This document shows, piece by piece, positions 45,929 to 54,150 of a stretch of 64,000 nt of DNA. The number at the start of each line of letters is the position of its first letter. Position 1 is the first letter of the stretch. The notes beneath the pieces are model-generated. The model had not been told where the DNA came from, searched no databases, and saw only the letters and a list, made by a program, of their open reading frames with translations. This stretch comes from Bacillota bacterium (GTDB taxonomy: Bacteria > Bacillota > Clostridia > Lachnospirales > Lachnospiraceae). Where the stretch lies: the NCBI GenBank assembly GCA_023442465.1, contig JAEZZQ010000015.1, positions 124,001 to 188,000 of the forward strand. The letters are read 5' to 3'. Made by a program: the position numbers and the translations under genes.

Positions 45929-45991
45929 ATGTATACAGTATTGGGTGTGTTTGGAAATTTTTGGAATTGGCTATTGGGTGGGGATAATTAA
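45929..45991 (+). CDS. 20-residue hydrophobic peptide, candidate pheromone
   Basis: The frame encodes MYTVLGVFGNFWNWLLGGDN. AGGAGG (45914-45919) is 9 bp before ATG 45929, ideal spacing. A second frame (45921-46046, 41 residues) overlaps but its ATG nearly touches the Shine-Dalgarno. The peptide is aromatic, hydrophobic and uncharged except for Asp near the end. It lies between the AgrC-like kinase and the precursor gene, so a signal-peptide role is plausible. No AgrB-type protease is encoded nearby. I know no homologue. Confidence 0.5.
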   Translation: MYTVLGVFGNFWNWLLGGDN

Positions 45992-46060
45992 TTTTTATTC
46001 GAAAGAACAGAAACGTTTCATTTATCAAGCTATGAGAAATAAATAAAGGGGGTGAAAAAT

Positions 46061-46186
46061 ATGTTAAAGCATACAAGTTATAATTGTGCAACAAGTATTG
46101 TAACTAGTACTGTACAAGTTAGTCCTGGAGCATGCACGACTTGCACAGGTACTTCTTGCTCTTGCTGCAGCTGTTGTTGCTGTTAG
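46061..46186 (+). CDS. SagA-like TOMM/streptolysin S-type precursor peptide
   Basis: A 41-residue frame, too short for many ORF tracks. The leader MLKHTSYNCATS parallels MLKFTSNILATS of streptolysin S SagA (from memory), and QVSPGA-C parallels QVAPGG-C. The predicted core, C25 to C41, is CTTCTGTSCSCCSCCCC: nine Cys, four Thr, three Ser and one Gly. The Gly/Ser-rich tail of SagA is absent. GGGGGTGAAAAAT precedes the ATG. The SagBCD enzymes downstream should convert Cys/Ser/Thr into thiazoles and (methyl)oxazoles. The leader Phe of the FxxxB recognition motif is His here. Confidence 0.92.
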   Translation: MLKHTSYNCATSIVTSTVQVSPGACTTCTGTSCSCCSCCCC

Positions 46187-46253
46187 TAGTGAGAATATTT
46201 GTAATATAAATTTTAAGGTTGAAATCTCATAGTTGTTAGAAGTACATAATATC

Positions 46254-46297
46254 TTAAAGAAATAGGTTGAAAAGTACTTTTCAACCTATTCCTTTAA
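46254..46297 (+). terminator. Long perfect hairpin between precursor and sagB (partial terminator)
   Basis: A perfect 30-bp palindrome AATAGGTTGAAAAGT/ACTTTTCAACCTATT (46261-46290) is extended on both sides by TTAAAG/CTTTAA with one mismatch. There is no long T run after it, only CCTTTAAC. It probably limits read-through or stabilises the precursor mRNA 3' end, as the terminator after sagA does in streptococci. Confidence 0.65.
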
Positions 46298-46345
46298 CAA
46301 CAAACAACCACTGATTTGGTTAAATAAGGATAAGGAGGGGTTCAT

Positions 46346-47281
46346 TTGAATTCGGAAGCAGAAAAATATATAGATGGCCATATACATTACCGAGAGACAA
46401 TTAGTATGAGTTCTCAATATTCTTTGATTTCGCCGTATGTGGATACGACTGTTGTGAAGACGCCTGAAGTAGTTTTAAAAGGAATTTATCATTCAAGAGT
46501 CAACCGATTTATTAGTGAGGAATATTTATTAAATTATCGAACTTATAGTTCGAGGTTGGACTTTAAAATTGGTATCGCTAGATTTCGTGCAAAGGATGCT
46601 TTGGTTTCATTTGCGATGAGAGATAAGAAAGAACTAGCTTATGAATCAATCAAGCTACCAAAGCCAAAGAAGATAAAAGTAACGTTTAGTTCTGTATTAC
46701 AGGCACGAAGAAGCGTAAGAGAATATAATGGATCCATTCCGCTAGAGGATTTTGCTTCGATTCTATATTATACACAAGGCGTTTCGGGTTATTTAATGAT
46801 GAAGGATAAGGAAGAGGATGCAGATAGAATCCAACTGCGTATGAATCCTTCAGGTGGTGGATTTTATCCTGTTAAGTTAATTCTTGTAGTTTGGAATATC
46901 ACAAATCTTGAAAAAGGAATTTATGAATATTACCCTTATCATCATTCTCTTCGTCTTGTGGAACGTGGATTTAGCGAATGTGATCTTAAGAATCTCGCAG
47001 GATTTGGTGAAATTGATCCTACAAAGTGTGCTTTTTGCGCAGTGTACATATATGAATTATATGTTAATTCTCACAAATATGGTGATGCTGGAGCAGCGTA
47101 TGCGTTTATCGAAGCAGGAGAGATTGCGGAAAATGCGCAGCTTACAACGATAGCATTAGGTTATGGAGCTTGTGATCTTGGAGGCTTTAATAAGCAATTT
47201 ATTGAGAAAAGATTTGGTCTGGATGGTATTAGCAAACAAGCAATTCATTTTACTATATTTGGTAAGGGGGGAAGCAGGTAG
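46346..47281 (+). CDS. sagB: SagB-type TOMM dehydrogenase
   Basis: A 311-residue FMN-dependent nitroreductase-fold enzyme that oxidises azolines to azoles. The N-terminal SagB region (HYRETISMSSQYSLISPYV...) precedes the FMN-binding segment ARRSVREYNG near residue 120. MNPSGGGFYPVKLILVVWNI and GIYEYYPYHHSLRLV are typical of SagB/ThcOx proteins. TTG 46346 has AAGGAGGG upstream. It overlaps sagC by 1 bp. Confidence 0.95.
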   Translation: MNSEAEKYIDGHIHYRETISMSSQYSLISPYVDTTVVKTPEVVLKGIYHSRVNRFISEEYLLNYRTYSSRLDFKIGIARFRAKDALVSFAMRDKKELAYESIKLPKPKKIKVTFSSVLQARRSVREYNGSIPLEDFASILYYTQGVSGYLMMKDKEEDADRIQLRMNPSGGGFYPVKLILVVWNITNLEKGIYEYYPYHHSLRLVERGFSECDLKNLAGFGEIDPTKCAFCAVYIYELYVNSHKYGDAGAAYAFIEAGEIAENAQLTTIALGYGACDLGGFNKQFIEKRFGLDGISKQAIHFTIFGKGGSR

Positions 47282-48375
47282 TGAACAAAAAGTATATTTT
47301 TAGAGATAGTGTAAGAGTTTATGATAATGGCGAGAACGAAATCCGGTTAAGAACAGGAATTTTTAATTATGAAGAAGTTACATTGGATATGTCTACAATC
47401 TCAGAAGACCTAGCAGACTATATGAGAGAAATCATTGAGAAGTTGCAAATGGAAGAAGGCTATGAACTTACAAGGCTTGAAGATACAAGATTCGAGCAAT
47501 ATGAAAAAGAAATTGTTCACTCCATTATTAATGAATTATGTGAGACAAATTATGTAATTGAAGCAGGAAAATGGAACCTCGAAAAGGAAATTTCCCTTTC
47601 TTTACTTGGTTTTATGAATCAAGAAGGAGCGAAAGAATATAGTGACTCTAATGAGACTGTATTGTTGTTTTATTCTGATGATCAATATATGCTTGATGCA
47701 GCTAAGAAGATGGTAAAAGATATGGATATAAATATGGATTTTCTATCTGAAGAAAAGATGCAGAAAGTAAGGCAGTCTGATTTGACATCAAATCTTGATG
47801 GGTTATCAACAGTACAAGATATTAACTATTTCGGTGAGACGTTTAAGAAATATAGAGCTATTGTGATGTGCCTGAAAAATCTTTCCGTGACTGCGATGAG
47901 AAACATGAATCGCATCTCTGTTAATTTTGAAATCCCAGTTATATTTACATTTATAGATGGACCGATTATTGGAGCATTAGCTATAAATCCGTATACTACT
48001 GGCTGCTTAGAATGCTTTGAACTACGAACGCTTGCCAGACTAGAAGATCATGTTCAGTATCATAATTTTGTGAAGAAAGAACGGGATTATATGAAACAGG
48101 GAAGTCACAACAATGTAGGGATGATTCCTCTTCTAAATATGATTGTCAATCTTGCCATATCAGAAGCGTATACCTTACAACATATCGGTGCTTCCAAATT
48201 AACAGGGCGCCTTCTTACAATCTACATTCCTACACTAGAAATTCAAGCTCAGGACATTTTACGCATTCCATATTGTTCAGCATGTGGTGCTGTAGCTAAG
48301 ATTAATCTTGAGGAAAAGAATGTTTCTTCTCGTGCTTTTGTAGATGAGATGGTTGAAAATGTTTTGATGGTGTAA
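47281..48375 (+). CDS. sagC: SagC-type (E1-like) cyclodehydratase partner
   Basis: A 364-residue TOMM C-protein. This partner normally binds the leader peptide and presents it to the YcaO enzyme. The N-terminal region resembles the RRE-type leader-binding winged helix. A Rossmann-like E1 region follows. Zinc-type Cys pairs are C242/C245 (TTGCLECFEL) and C332/C335 (PYCSACGA). The start is GTG 47281, overlapping the sagB stop. The precursor has His instead of Phe in the recognition motif, so its leader pocket may differ. Confidence 0.92.
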   Translation: MNKKYIFRDSVRVYDNGENEIRLRTGIFNYEEVTLDMSTISEDLADYMREIIEKLQMEEGYELTRLEDTRFEQYEKEIVHSIINELCETNYVIEAGKWNLEKEISLSLLGFMNQEGAKEYSDSNETVLLFYSDDQYMLDAAKKMVKDMDINMDFLSEEKMQKVRQSDLTSNLDGLSTVQDINYFGETFKKYRAIVMCLKNLSVTAMRNMNRISVNFEIPVIFTFIDGPIIGALAINPYTTGCLECFELRTLARLEDHVQYHNFVKKERDYMKQGSHNNVGMIPLLNMIVNLAISEAYTLQHIGASKLTGRLLTIYIPTLEIQAQDILRIPYCSACGAVAKINLEEKNVSSRAFVDEMVENVLMV

Positions 48376-48427
48376 ATTTCAGACAGTTATAATTTTTTAC
48401 AAATTAATGAAGAAATGAGGTGTAGAT

Positions 48428-49786
48428 ATGCTTAGATATTATCCGTCATTTGATCATCTATTAAATCAATTCCGGTATATTGGCGGTAATCAAACAGGGA
48501 TTATGAATGGAGTACTGGTTCCTATGGTACATATGCCTCCTGAGCCAAACTTAAAATCTATAACTGGTCGTATGCCACATTATCATAAAAGTACATTCAA
48601 CGATCCAAATAAAAATGTTGAATATCATCTTAGTGGGTATGGTATTTATAATGAAGAGGCATTTATTCGATTAATGGGAGAAAGTATTGAACGATATGCA
48701 CCCATAGGTACTGAAAAACTTTTTAGAGATAAGGTAGAATATGCTAGTTATAAAGAAATAAGTAAGAAGGGTAAAACGATGCCAATTGAGTACCTAAATA
48801 TCTTTTTACCAGAGCAGCAGAAGACTATTTCTAAAATTATGCCGGAATATTCATCAGAACCCGCAAGTGAAGATGATATAATTGGATGGATTAGTTGCCC
48901 TTCTTTAATACATCCCAAAGAAAATGTGTATGTCCCAATTCAATTGTTATTGACGGGTTTTATTAAAAATGAAGCAGCAGGTGAAAAATACTTTACGCCT
49001 GCGTTTTCGACAGGAACAGCATCCCATAAGTCTGTAAAAAAAGCATTATTAAATGCAATGATTGAATATGTACAGATTGACTCTTTTGTTATCTCATGGT
49101 ATACAATGCAAAATGCAAAACGAGTTATTATAGATGATGAGAATGTTTTGGAATGTATGAGAAAATGTGGCTTGGGAGAAGATTCCCCTTATGATGTTAT
49201 TCCGTTATATGTTACGCTGCCAGATATGGATTTGCCAATCTATACAGTGATTTTAAAAAGAAAAGATAAGAAATTACCATATCTGATTGTAGGAACACAG
49301 GGAGACTACAATGCTGCTAATGGAGTGCTTCGTGGAACAATGGAAGCTGCCGCGATTATATTTATGAATATGTTCAATGCATTATTTGATCCGGCCAAAA
49401 TCCAATTTTCTAATACAGAATCTTTGTTTTCTGATTTAGATACTAATGTGCTTTATTATGGAGTACCAGATAAGGTGGGGGAAATAAATTCTTTATTGGA
49501 TAAGCTGGTGAGTCAGACCATTAATCTGTCGGAGATTTCAAGTTGTTGTGAAAGGAATATTGATGAGCAAATTGCCCGTTTGGTTCGCTCAATATCAAAG
49601 GTAAGTGAATATGCAGTTTATATGGATATTACACCACCAGAAGCAATCAATCAGGGGTGGAGCGTTATGCGTGTCTTAATTCCAGAATTATGCGCAATGT
49701 GCCTTCCGGGATTTCCATTTAAAAATCATCCGCGTTTAAAAAAATATGGTGGTGCTAAAAATGAATATCCGCATCCTTTGCCTTAA
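48428..49786 (+). CDS. sagD: SagD-type YcaO cyclodehydratase
   Basis: A 452-residue YcaO enzyme that uses ATP to cyclise Cys, Ser and Thr side chains onto the preceding carbonyl. YcaO signatures include GTASHKSVKKALLNAMIEYV and the Glu/Gln-rich IEYVQIDSF. The C-terminus ends PHPLP (448-452), the PxPxP motif needed by azoline-forming YcaO proteins. AAATGAGGTG precedes ATG 48428. It overlaps the next gene by 26-41 bp. Confidence 0.95.
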   Translation: MLRYYPSFDHLLNQFRYIGGNQTGIMNGVLVPMVHMPPEPNLKSITGRMPHYHKSTFNDPNKNVEYHLSGYGIYNEEAFIRLMGESIERYAPIGTEKLFRDKVEYASYKEISKKGKTMPIEYLNIFLPEQQKTISKIMPEYSSEPASEDDIIGWISCPSLIHPKENVYVPIQLLLTGFIKNEAAGEKYFTPAFSTGTASHKSVKKALLNAMIEYVQIDSFVISWYTMQNAKRVIIDDENVLECMRKCGLGEDSPYDVIPLYVTLPDMDLPIYTVILKRKDKKLPYLIVGTQGDYNAANGVLRGTMEAAAIIFMNMFNALFDPAKIQFSNTESLFSDLDTNVLYYGVPDKVGEINSLLDKLVSQTINLSEISSCCERNIDEQIARLVRSISKVSEYAVYMDITPPEAINQGWSVMRVLIPELCAMCLPGFPFKNHPRLKKYGGAKNEYPHPLP

Positions 49787-50417
49787 CATATTATATCTCA
49801 TGGGAACTTGCTATACAGCAGCTATTCCGCAGATATTTCTTCCGTTAATAAAGAAAAAAACACATCGTAGGGCAAATGATTATTATTTACTCTGTTGTTG
49901 TGGTGTATATATTTTCTTGATTTTCATGAGTATAATGGTCATAGATAATTTTGAAGTTGAATTTTCGTTACCATCTATTTGGTGGATTGGAATTATAATT
50001 GCCGCACCAGCTGTAATTATAGCTATGGAATATTTGATAGGAATAATTGCATTAATGTTCGAAGGTAAGAAAGCGAAAGGCTTTTCTGTCAATACGAATT
50101 GGAAGGGTTGTTCTGCCATTGGATTTGTAGCCACTTTAATGATTGGTACACTAGAGGAAATCATGTATCGAGAGGTTTGGGCTGATATTATTTTATATAA
50201 TATGAGTCTATCAATAGGATTGTTTTGTGTTTTGAGTAGTTGTTTTTATGCAATGAATCATATTTACTTTGGATATACGGTGTTTGTTCAAAAGCTTTTT
50301 ACTGGAATAATACTTTCTGCTTTGTATATAATTAGCGGATATTGCATTACAGTTCCAGTGACGATTCATATTTTACAGAACCTAGCCATATTATTAGTTG
50401 GAAGGAGGAAAACTTGA
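49761..50417 (+). CDS. CPBP-family membrane protease (SagE-like), first copy
   Basis: A 218-residue membrane protein with six or so hydrophobic helices and the CPBP motif GTLEEIMYREVW (EExxxR), followed by FYAMNHIYFG (FxxxH). SagE, in the same position of the sag operon, is proposed to cleave the leader or give immunity. ATG 49761 has GGTGGTG upstream; 49746 is an in-frame alternative. It overlaps sagD. Confidence 0.88.
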   Translation: MNIRILCLNILYLMGTCYTAAIPQIFLPLIKKKTHRRANDYYLLCCCGVYIFLIFMSIMVIDNFEVEFSLPSIWWIGIIIAAPAVIIAMEYLIGIIALMFEGKKAKGFSVNTNWKGCSAIGFVATLMIGTLEEIMYREVWADIILYNMSLSIGLFCVLSSCFYAMNHIYFGYTVFVQKLFTGIILSALYIISGYCITVPVTIHILQNLAILLVGRRKT

Positions 50418-51139
50418 TGCACAAGATTATCTGGATATTAATCACAGCAACCTTGTGTTTAAGTGTCTGGCTATATATATTTCGTTTATCTTATTCTAGT
50501 TTTTATTTTAAGAATAGAATCAAACTTACATTATCATCTTTGTTTGGAATTCCAGTAACCTATGCCTTCTCGGTGTTTGAGACTGTAATTTACTGCACAT
50601 TGCCATTACTAAGTACTATTATTATCGCAATTGTAGGAGATATTCGCATAAGTGATTTGTTTGGTAAAGTGCATGTTGGTCATATGTTGATTATCACGTC
50701 ATTAGCAACAATATCAGCAATGTCAATTATGGCAATTCTATTAATTTTTGTTATGAGTGCTCATAAAAATATTGATATTTCAACGGAGATGTCCAAAGTC
50801 AGGTGGATTTCTGGTATTAATGTTTTCCCTAGAAAAGTGGCTTGGATTATACCAATGATAAGTGCTTGTTTTGAAGAAGTCTTTTTCCGAGGTGCCTTTT
50901 TCAATAGTCTGATACATGCTGGACTTAATATAGGAGTTACTACTGGTATTGTGACATTAGCATTTGTAATTAATCAGTGCATTCTAGCTGATACACTAAA
51001 TCAAAGGATTATTTTAGGAACATCAAGTTTTGCAATTTCTGTTGTTGGGTGCATAGCATATCTTTCCTGTGGAAGCTTAATACCTTCCCTTGTGATGCAT
51101 GCTTCATTTGCTGGATTTTATACAAATGTAAATAAATAG
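50417..51139 (+). CDS. CPBP-family membrane protease, second copy
   Basis: A 240-residue membrane protein with about eight hydrophobic helices and the CPBP motif ACFEEVFFRGAFF (EExxxR); the His motifs are less clear (INQCILADTL replaces the usual FxxxH), so activity is less certain. It stands where sagF lies in streptococci, but its sequence is CPBP-like. ATG 50417 overlaps the previous stop and has GGAAGGAGG upstream. Leader cleavage and self-immunity may be split between the two copies. Confidence 0.82.
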   Translation: MHKIIWILITATLCLSVWLYIFRLSYSSFYFKNRIKLTLSSLFGIPVTYAFSVFETVIYCTLPLLSTIIIAIVGDIRISDLFGKVHVGHMLIITSLATISAMSIMAILLIFVMSAHKNIDISTEMSKVRWISGINVFPRKVAWIIPMISACFEEVFFRGAFFNSLIHAGLNIGVTTGIVTLAFVINQCILADTLNQRIILGTSSFAISVVGCIAYLSCGSLIPSLVMHASFAGFYTNVNK

Positions 51140-51153
51140 AGGAGGTGTATGAA

Positions 51154-52071
51154 ATGATAGAAGTAAATAATTTAACAGTAAGATATCATGATTTCTGTGC
51201 AGTAAATAACATTTCTTTTCGTGTAAAACAAAATGAGATTTTGGGAATCATTGGGCTCAATGGCGCAGGTAAAACTTCAATGATTGAATGTATCGAAGGA
51301 TTAAGAATGGCAACGAGCGGTAAGATTAGAGTGTGTGGCTTAGATCCTGAAAAAGATCGAACAAAGCTTCATAAGGAGATTGGAATTCAATTACAAGATA
51401 CAATTTATCAGGCAAATGCCAGAGTAAATGAACTTTGCCAGTTATTCTCTTCTTTTTATGATACTCCTGAGCCTTACGAGAATCTTCTGAAGATGATGAA
51501 TATTTATGATAAGAGAAAGAGCAGGGTATCGAAACTTTCAGGTGGGCAGAAGCAGAAACTTTCAATCGTGTTGGCATTAATAGGAAAACCAAAGGTACTT
51601 TTTTTGGATGAATTGACGACAGGGTTGGATCCAATTGCCAGAAGAGATATGTGGAAGTTAATACAAGTTATGCGTAATCAAGGAATTACTATTGTATTGA
51701 TTTCACACTTTATGGATGAAGTACAGACTGTGTGTGACCGTGTGGCAATTATGAATCAAGGAGAGATTGCAGCAATAGGTACAATACAAGAAGTTGTAGC
51801 TAATATGCATTTAAAAGAGAAGCTTCTTTTAACAACAGAGAGTAATATTGAATATTTGATGAGTCATATAAAGGAGATAGATCATATTGAGCGCACTGAT
51901 AAGCAGGTTAGTATTTGGGGATCTGGTAGCAACTTTTTTCCTGCAGTTATGTCATTCCTAGAAAAAAATCACGTTCCTTATTCAGAAATTGATATACAAA
52001 AACCCAATTTAGAGGATGCATTCTTTAAAATTGTAGGACAGCCGTTGAATGCGGAAGAGAAGGAGGCGTAG
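51154..52071 (+). CDS. sagG: ABC transporter ATPase (SagG-like)
   Basis: A 305-residue ATPase for toxin export. Walker A is GLNGAGKTS, the signature LSGGQKQKLS and Walker B VLFLDELTTGLDP. The Pro of the usual DEPT is Leu. The C-terminal domain (about 220-305) is typical of peptide-exporting NatA-like ATPases. ATG 51154 (MIEVNNLTVRYHD) has GAGGAGG upstream; another ATG at 51149 is out of frame. Confidence 0.93.
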   Translation: MIEVNNLTVRYHDFCAVNNISFRVKQNEILGIIGLNGAGKTSMIECIEGLRMATSGKIRVCGLDPEKDRTKLHKEIGIQLQDTIYQANARVNELCQLFSSFYDTPEPYENLLKMMNIYDKRKSRVSKLSGGQKQKLSIVLALIGKPKVLFLDELTTGLDPIARRDMWKLIQVMRNQGITIVLISHFMDEVQTVCDRVAIMNQGEIAAIGTIQEVVANMHLKEKLLLTTESNIEYLMSHIKEIDHIERTDKQVSIWGSGSNFFPAVMSFLEKNHVPYSEIDIQKPNLEDAFFKIVGQPLNAEEKEA

Positions 52072-52072
52072 T

Positions 52073-52822
52073 ATGAGTTCCAGACCCATGATTCAATTAA
52101 CATTCTTTGAATTAAAATTGTTTTTTAGAAATTATATCAACGTGTTCTTCTTATTATTCTTTCCAACGATGATGATTCTATTATTTGGAGGAATTTACGG
52201 AAATGAACCGCGTGAAATATATAATGGATACGGGATGGTGGATGTATCGGTTCCGGCTTATGCAGGTATGATCATCTCAGTAACGGGACTTATGAATCTT
52301 CCTCTTACGTTATGCGAATATCGTGAGAAGAAGATTTTAAAGCGATTTAAAGCCACTCCAATTAGTCCGGAGAAGGTCATCATCGCTCAACTGGGCATTT
52401 GCTTGGTCATGACCACATTTGGGATGATTTTTTTACTTATAGTTGCAAAATTAATCTATAGTCTTCAGACTCCTGGTAATATTGGAGGAATCTTTGGAGT
52501 GTTTTTTCTTTCAATGCTAAGTATCTTTTCGGTCGGCTTTTTGATTGCAGCAATTGCTCCTAATATGAAGGCTGCCTCAGCAATTGCAAATTTTGTCTAT
52601 TTTCCAATGCTTTTTTTGACAGGTGCAACTATACCGTATGAAGTTTTGCCTAAAATCATGCAGAAGATAGCAATATTTTTACCAGTTACTCATGTCGTGA
52701 AAGCAATGCAAGGAATATGGTTGAATTATGATTTTACAGAGTATCGGATGAATCTCATTGTATTAGTAATTATTGCAGTTATTGCGTATATAGTTTCATT
52801 AAGAATATTCCGTTGGGAATAA
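52073..52822 (+). CDS. sagH: ABC-2 permease (SagH-like)
   Basis: A 249-residue membrane permease with six hydrophobic helices and the ABC-2 signature region (PMLFLTGATIPYEVLP). ATG 52073 has AAGGAGG 5-6 bp upstream and overlaps the ATPase gene end closely. It is the last gene of the cluster. Streptococcal sag has two permeases (SagH and SagI); here only one is seen, so it may act as a homodimer. Confidence 0.92.
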   Translation: MSSRPMIQLTFFELKLFFRNYINVFFLLFFPTMMILLFGGIYGNEPREIYNGYGMVDVSVPAYAGMIISVTGLMNLPLTLCEYREKKILKRFKATPISPEKVIIAQLGICLVMTTFGMIFLLIVAKLIYSLQTPGNIGGIFGVFFLSMLSIFSVGFLIAAIAPNMKAASAIANFVYFPMLFLTGATIPYEVLPKIMQKIAIFLPVTHVVKAMQGIWLNYDFTEYRMNLIVLVIIAVIAYIVSLRIFRWE

Positions 52823-53136
52823 TATATTTTATTTTTTGTGCTCATCTGATTATTGGGATGGGAAAACTGGATTTTACTGGAGTAGGACCTTCCTATTTTC
52901 GTTAACAAATAGTTCTTTGAGAAAGGTACAGACATCATTGTTAGAGGTAAAAGGGAAATTATCTATATGTGCTATCGAAGGGATCAATATCAGCGAAAGG
53001 ACTGGCTCCAATAAAATAGATAAACATTTTTGAATCACTGTCTGCAATGCCCGATGGGGTGCATGCAGGCGGTGTTTTTTGTATTCAGATCTTACGTTTT
53101 TCAATCTCATAAAATCTCCCTTGCACCCCACGGAAA
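52823..53136. other. AT-rich gap after the toxin cluster
   Basis: A 314-bp stretch between the permease gene and the transposase relic. Short frames on both strands exist (for example 52874-53140 on -, 88 residues) but lack a Shine-Dalgarno and known homology. No convincing terminator, promoter or RNA was seen. It may be decayed mobile DNA. Confidence 0.4.
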
Positions 53137-53980
53137 TCAATTTTCACCAAAAGAAATGAGAGGGAGCAAGTTTTGGCAATCTAATAAACACTCAAACATG
53201 ATTTTTGACAAAGGGCATTTTATATTGGTTCTTTCTTTATAAGTCTTGATGCTGTTAATTGCAATTTTGCGGATAATATTTAAGCTTTGCTGGGGATTTC
53301 TCTCTTCGATGCGATAGAAATTTTCACTAAAATGTACGTCTAATAACCAATGCATGGATTCTACCGACCATTCTTGACGTGCATGTCTAAGCAATTCCTT
53401 AGCAGTCAGATCTCGGCTGGAGATGTAATAGTGCCATTCGTTTGTTGTTCCTGTTTCACTTGTAAATTCAGCATGAACTGCACCGATACAGGCCAGGCCC
53501 TCCCGTTCTTCTTTACCCAAAAGCCTTGCAACGTCTTTGATCGCATAGGCAGTTCTTTTTTCTATTCTGTCGCTTTGTTTCTCGCAGGTTGTATATGTAT
53601 CCTATCCATCGATAGGCGTAAGTGATCATCCTTTACATAACTTTCAATCTCCCCTTTCGATGCTTGCTGGTTGTCTTTCGTACTTATTAAATAGATTGAA
53701 CCCAATTTATAAAGCACTGATTTAGCGCTTCAGGTTTTATCAGCTTCACTAAGCATAATAACAGGGCACATTTTTGTATATTAAAATACCCTGCTAAAAA
53801 CTTTCTCACTTTTTTGCTTGCTGCCCATTGATGGATTCGGGGGCTGACGTTGCGTATCCCACACAATGACCCTAATATCACGGTTGTCAGCGCTTCCCTT
53901 CCGCTGCCAAAATAACCGTTGTGTTTTTGTGTTGTTTCAACGCCTTGAAAATATTTTACTATTTCAACTGTTTTCTTCAT
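53137..53980 (-). pseudogene. Degenerate ISAs1-family transposase
   Basis: Two - strand pieces belong to one DDE transposase. The N-terminal piece (53687-53980) has TQKHNGYFGSGREALTTVIL and LCGIRNVSPRIHQWAASKK. The C-terminal piece (from about 53590 to 53137) has CEKQSDRIEKRTAYAIKDVA and RQEWSVESMHWLLDVHFSEN, the ISAs1 hallmark with the last Glu. Between them are stops in every useful frame and the central catalytic part is missing. It is a decayed element marking the right border of the toxin island. Confidence 0.82.
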
Positions 53981-54060
53981 ACATAAAGTTTACCATAAAT
54001 TCTGTTTTGAAAATACACTATTAATCAAAAATTGATTTCTGTGTTGCGCCTGCCGTTACC

Positions 54061-54123
54061 TTGACGAAATGAAGTACCAATGCTAAACTTATTACATTCG
54101 AAAATGTAACATTTTAAAATGTT
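54061..54123 (+). promoter_or_regulatory. trpS promoter and palindrome
   Basis: TTGACG (54061-54066), 17 bp, TAAACT (54084-54089) is a plausible sigma-A promoter. Downstream are TTACATT-cga-AAATGTAA and a perfect 16-bp palindrome AACATTTTAAAATGTT (54108-54123), which may be an operator. No T-box sequence was found here. Confidence 0.5.
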
Positions 54124-54150
54124 ATATTTTAAAATTTGGAGGCAATTATC

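Noticed and set aside
45921..46046. 41-codon frame overlapping the 20-residue peptide gene
   Set aside because: Its ATG is only 1 bp from the Shine-Dalgarno, so initiation is unlikely; the ATG at 45929 in another frame has ideal spacing.
52874..53140. 88-codon - strand frame between the toxin permease and the transposase relic
   Set aside because: No homology or ribosome site. It may be decayed mobile DNA; described only as part of the gap.
53985..54150. Possible T-box for trpS
   Set aside because: No GGTGG-type core or associated terminator was found; only palindromes and a sigma-A-like promoter are visible.
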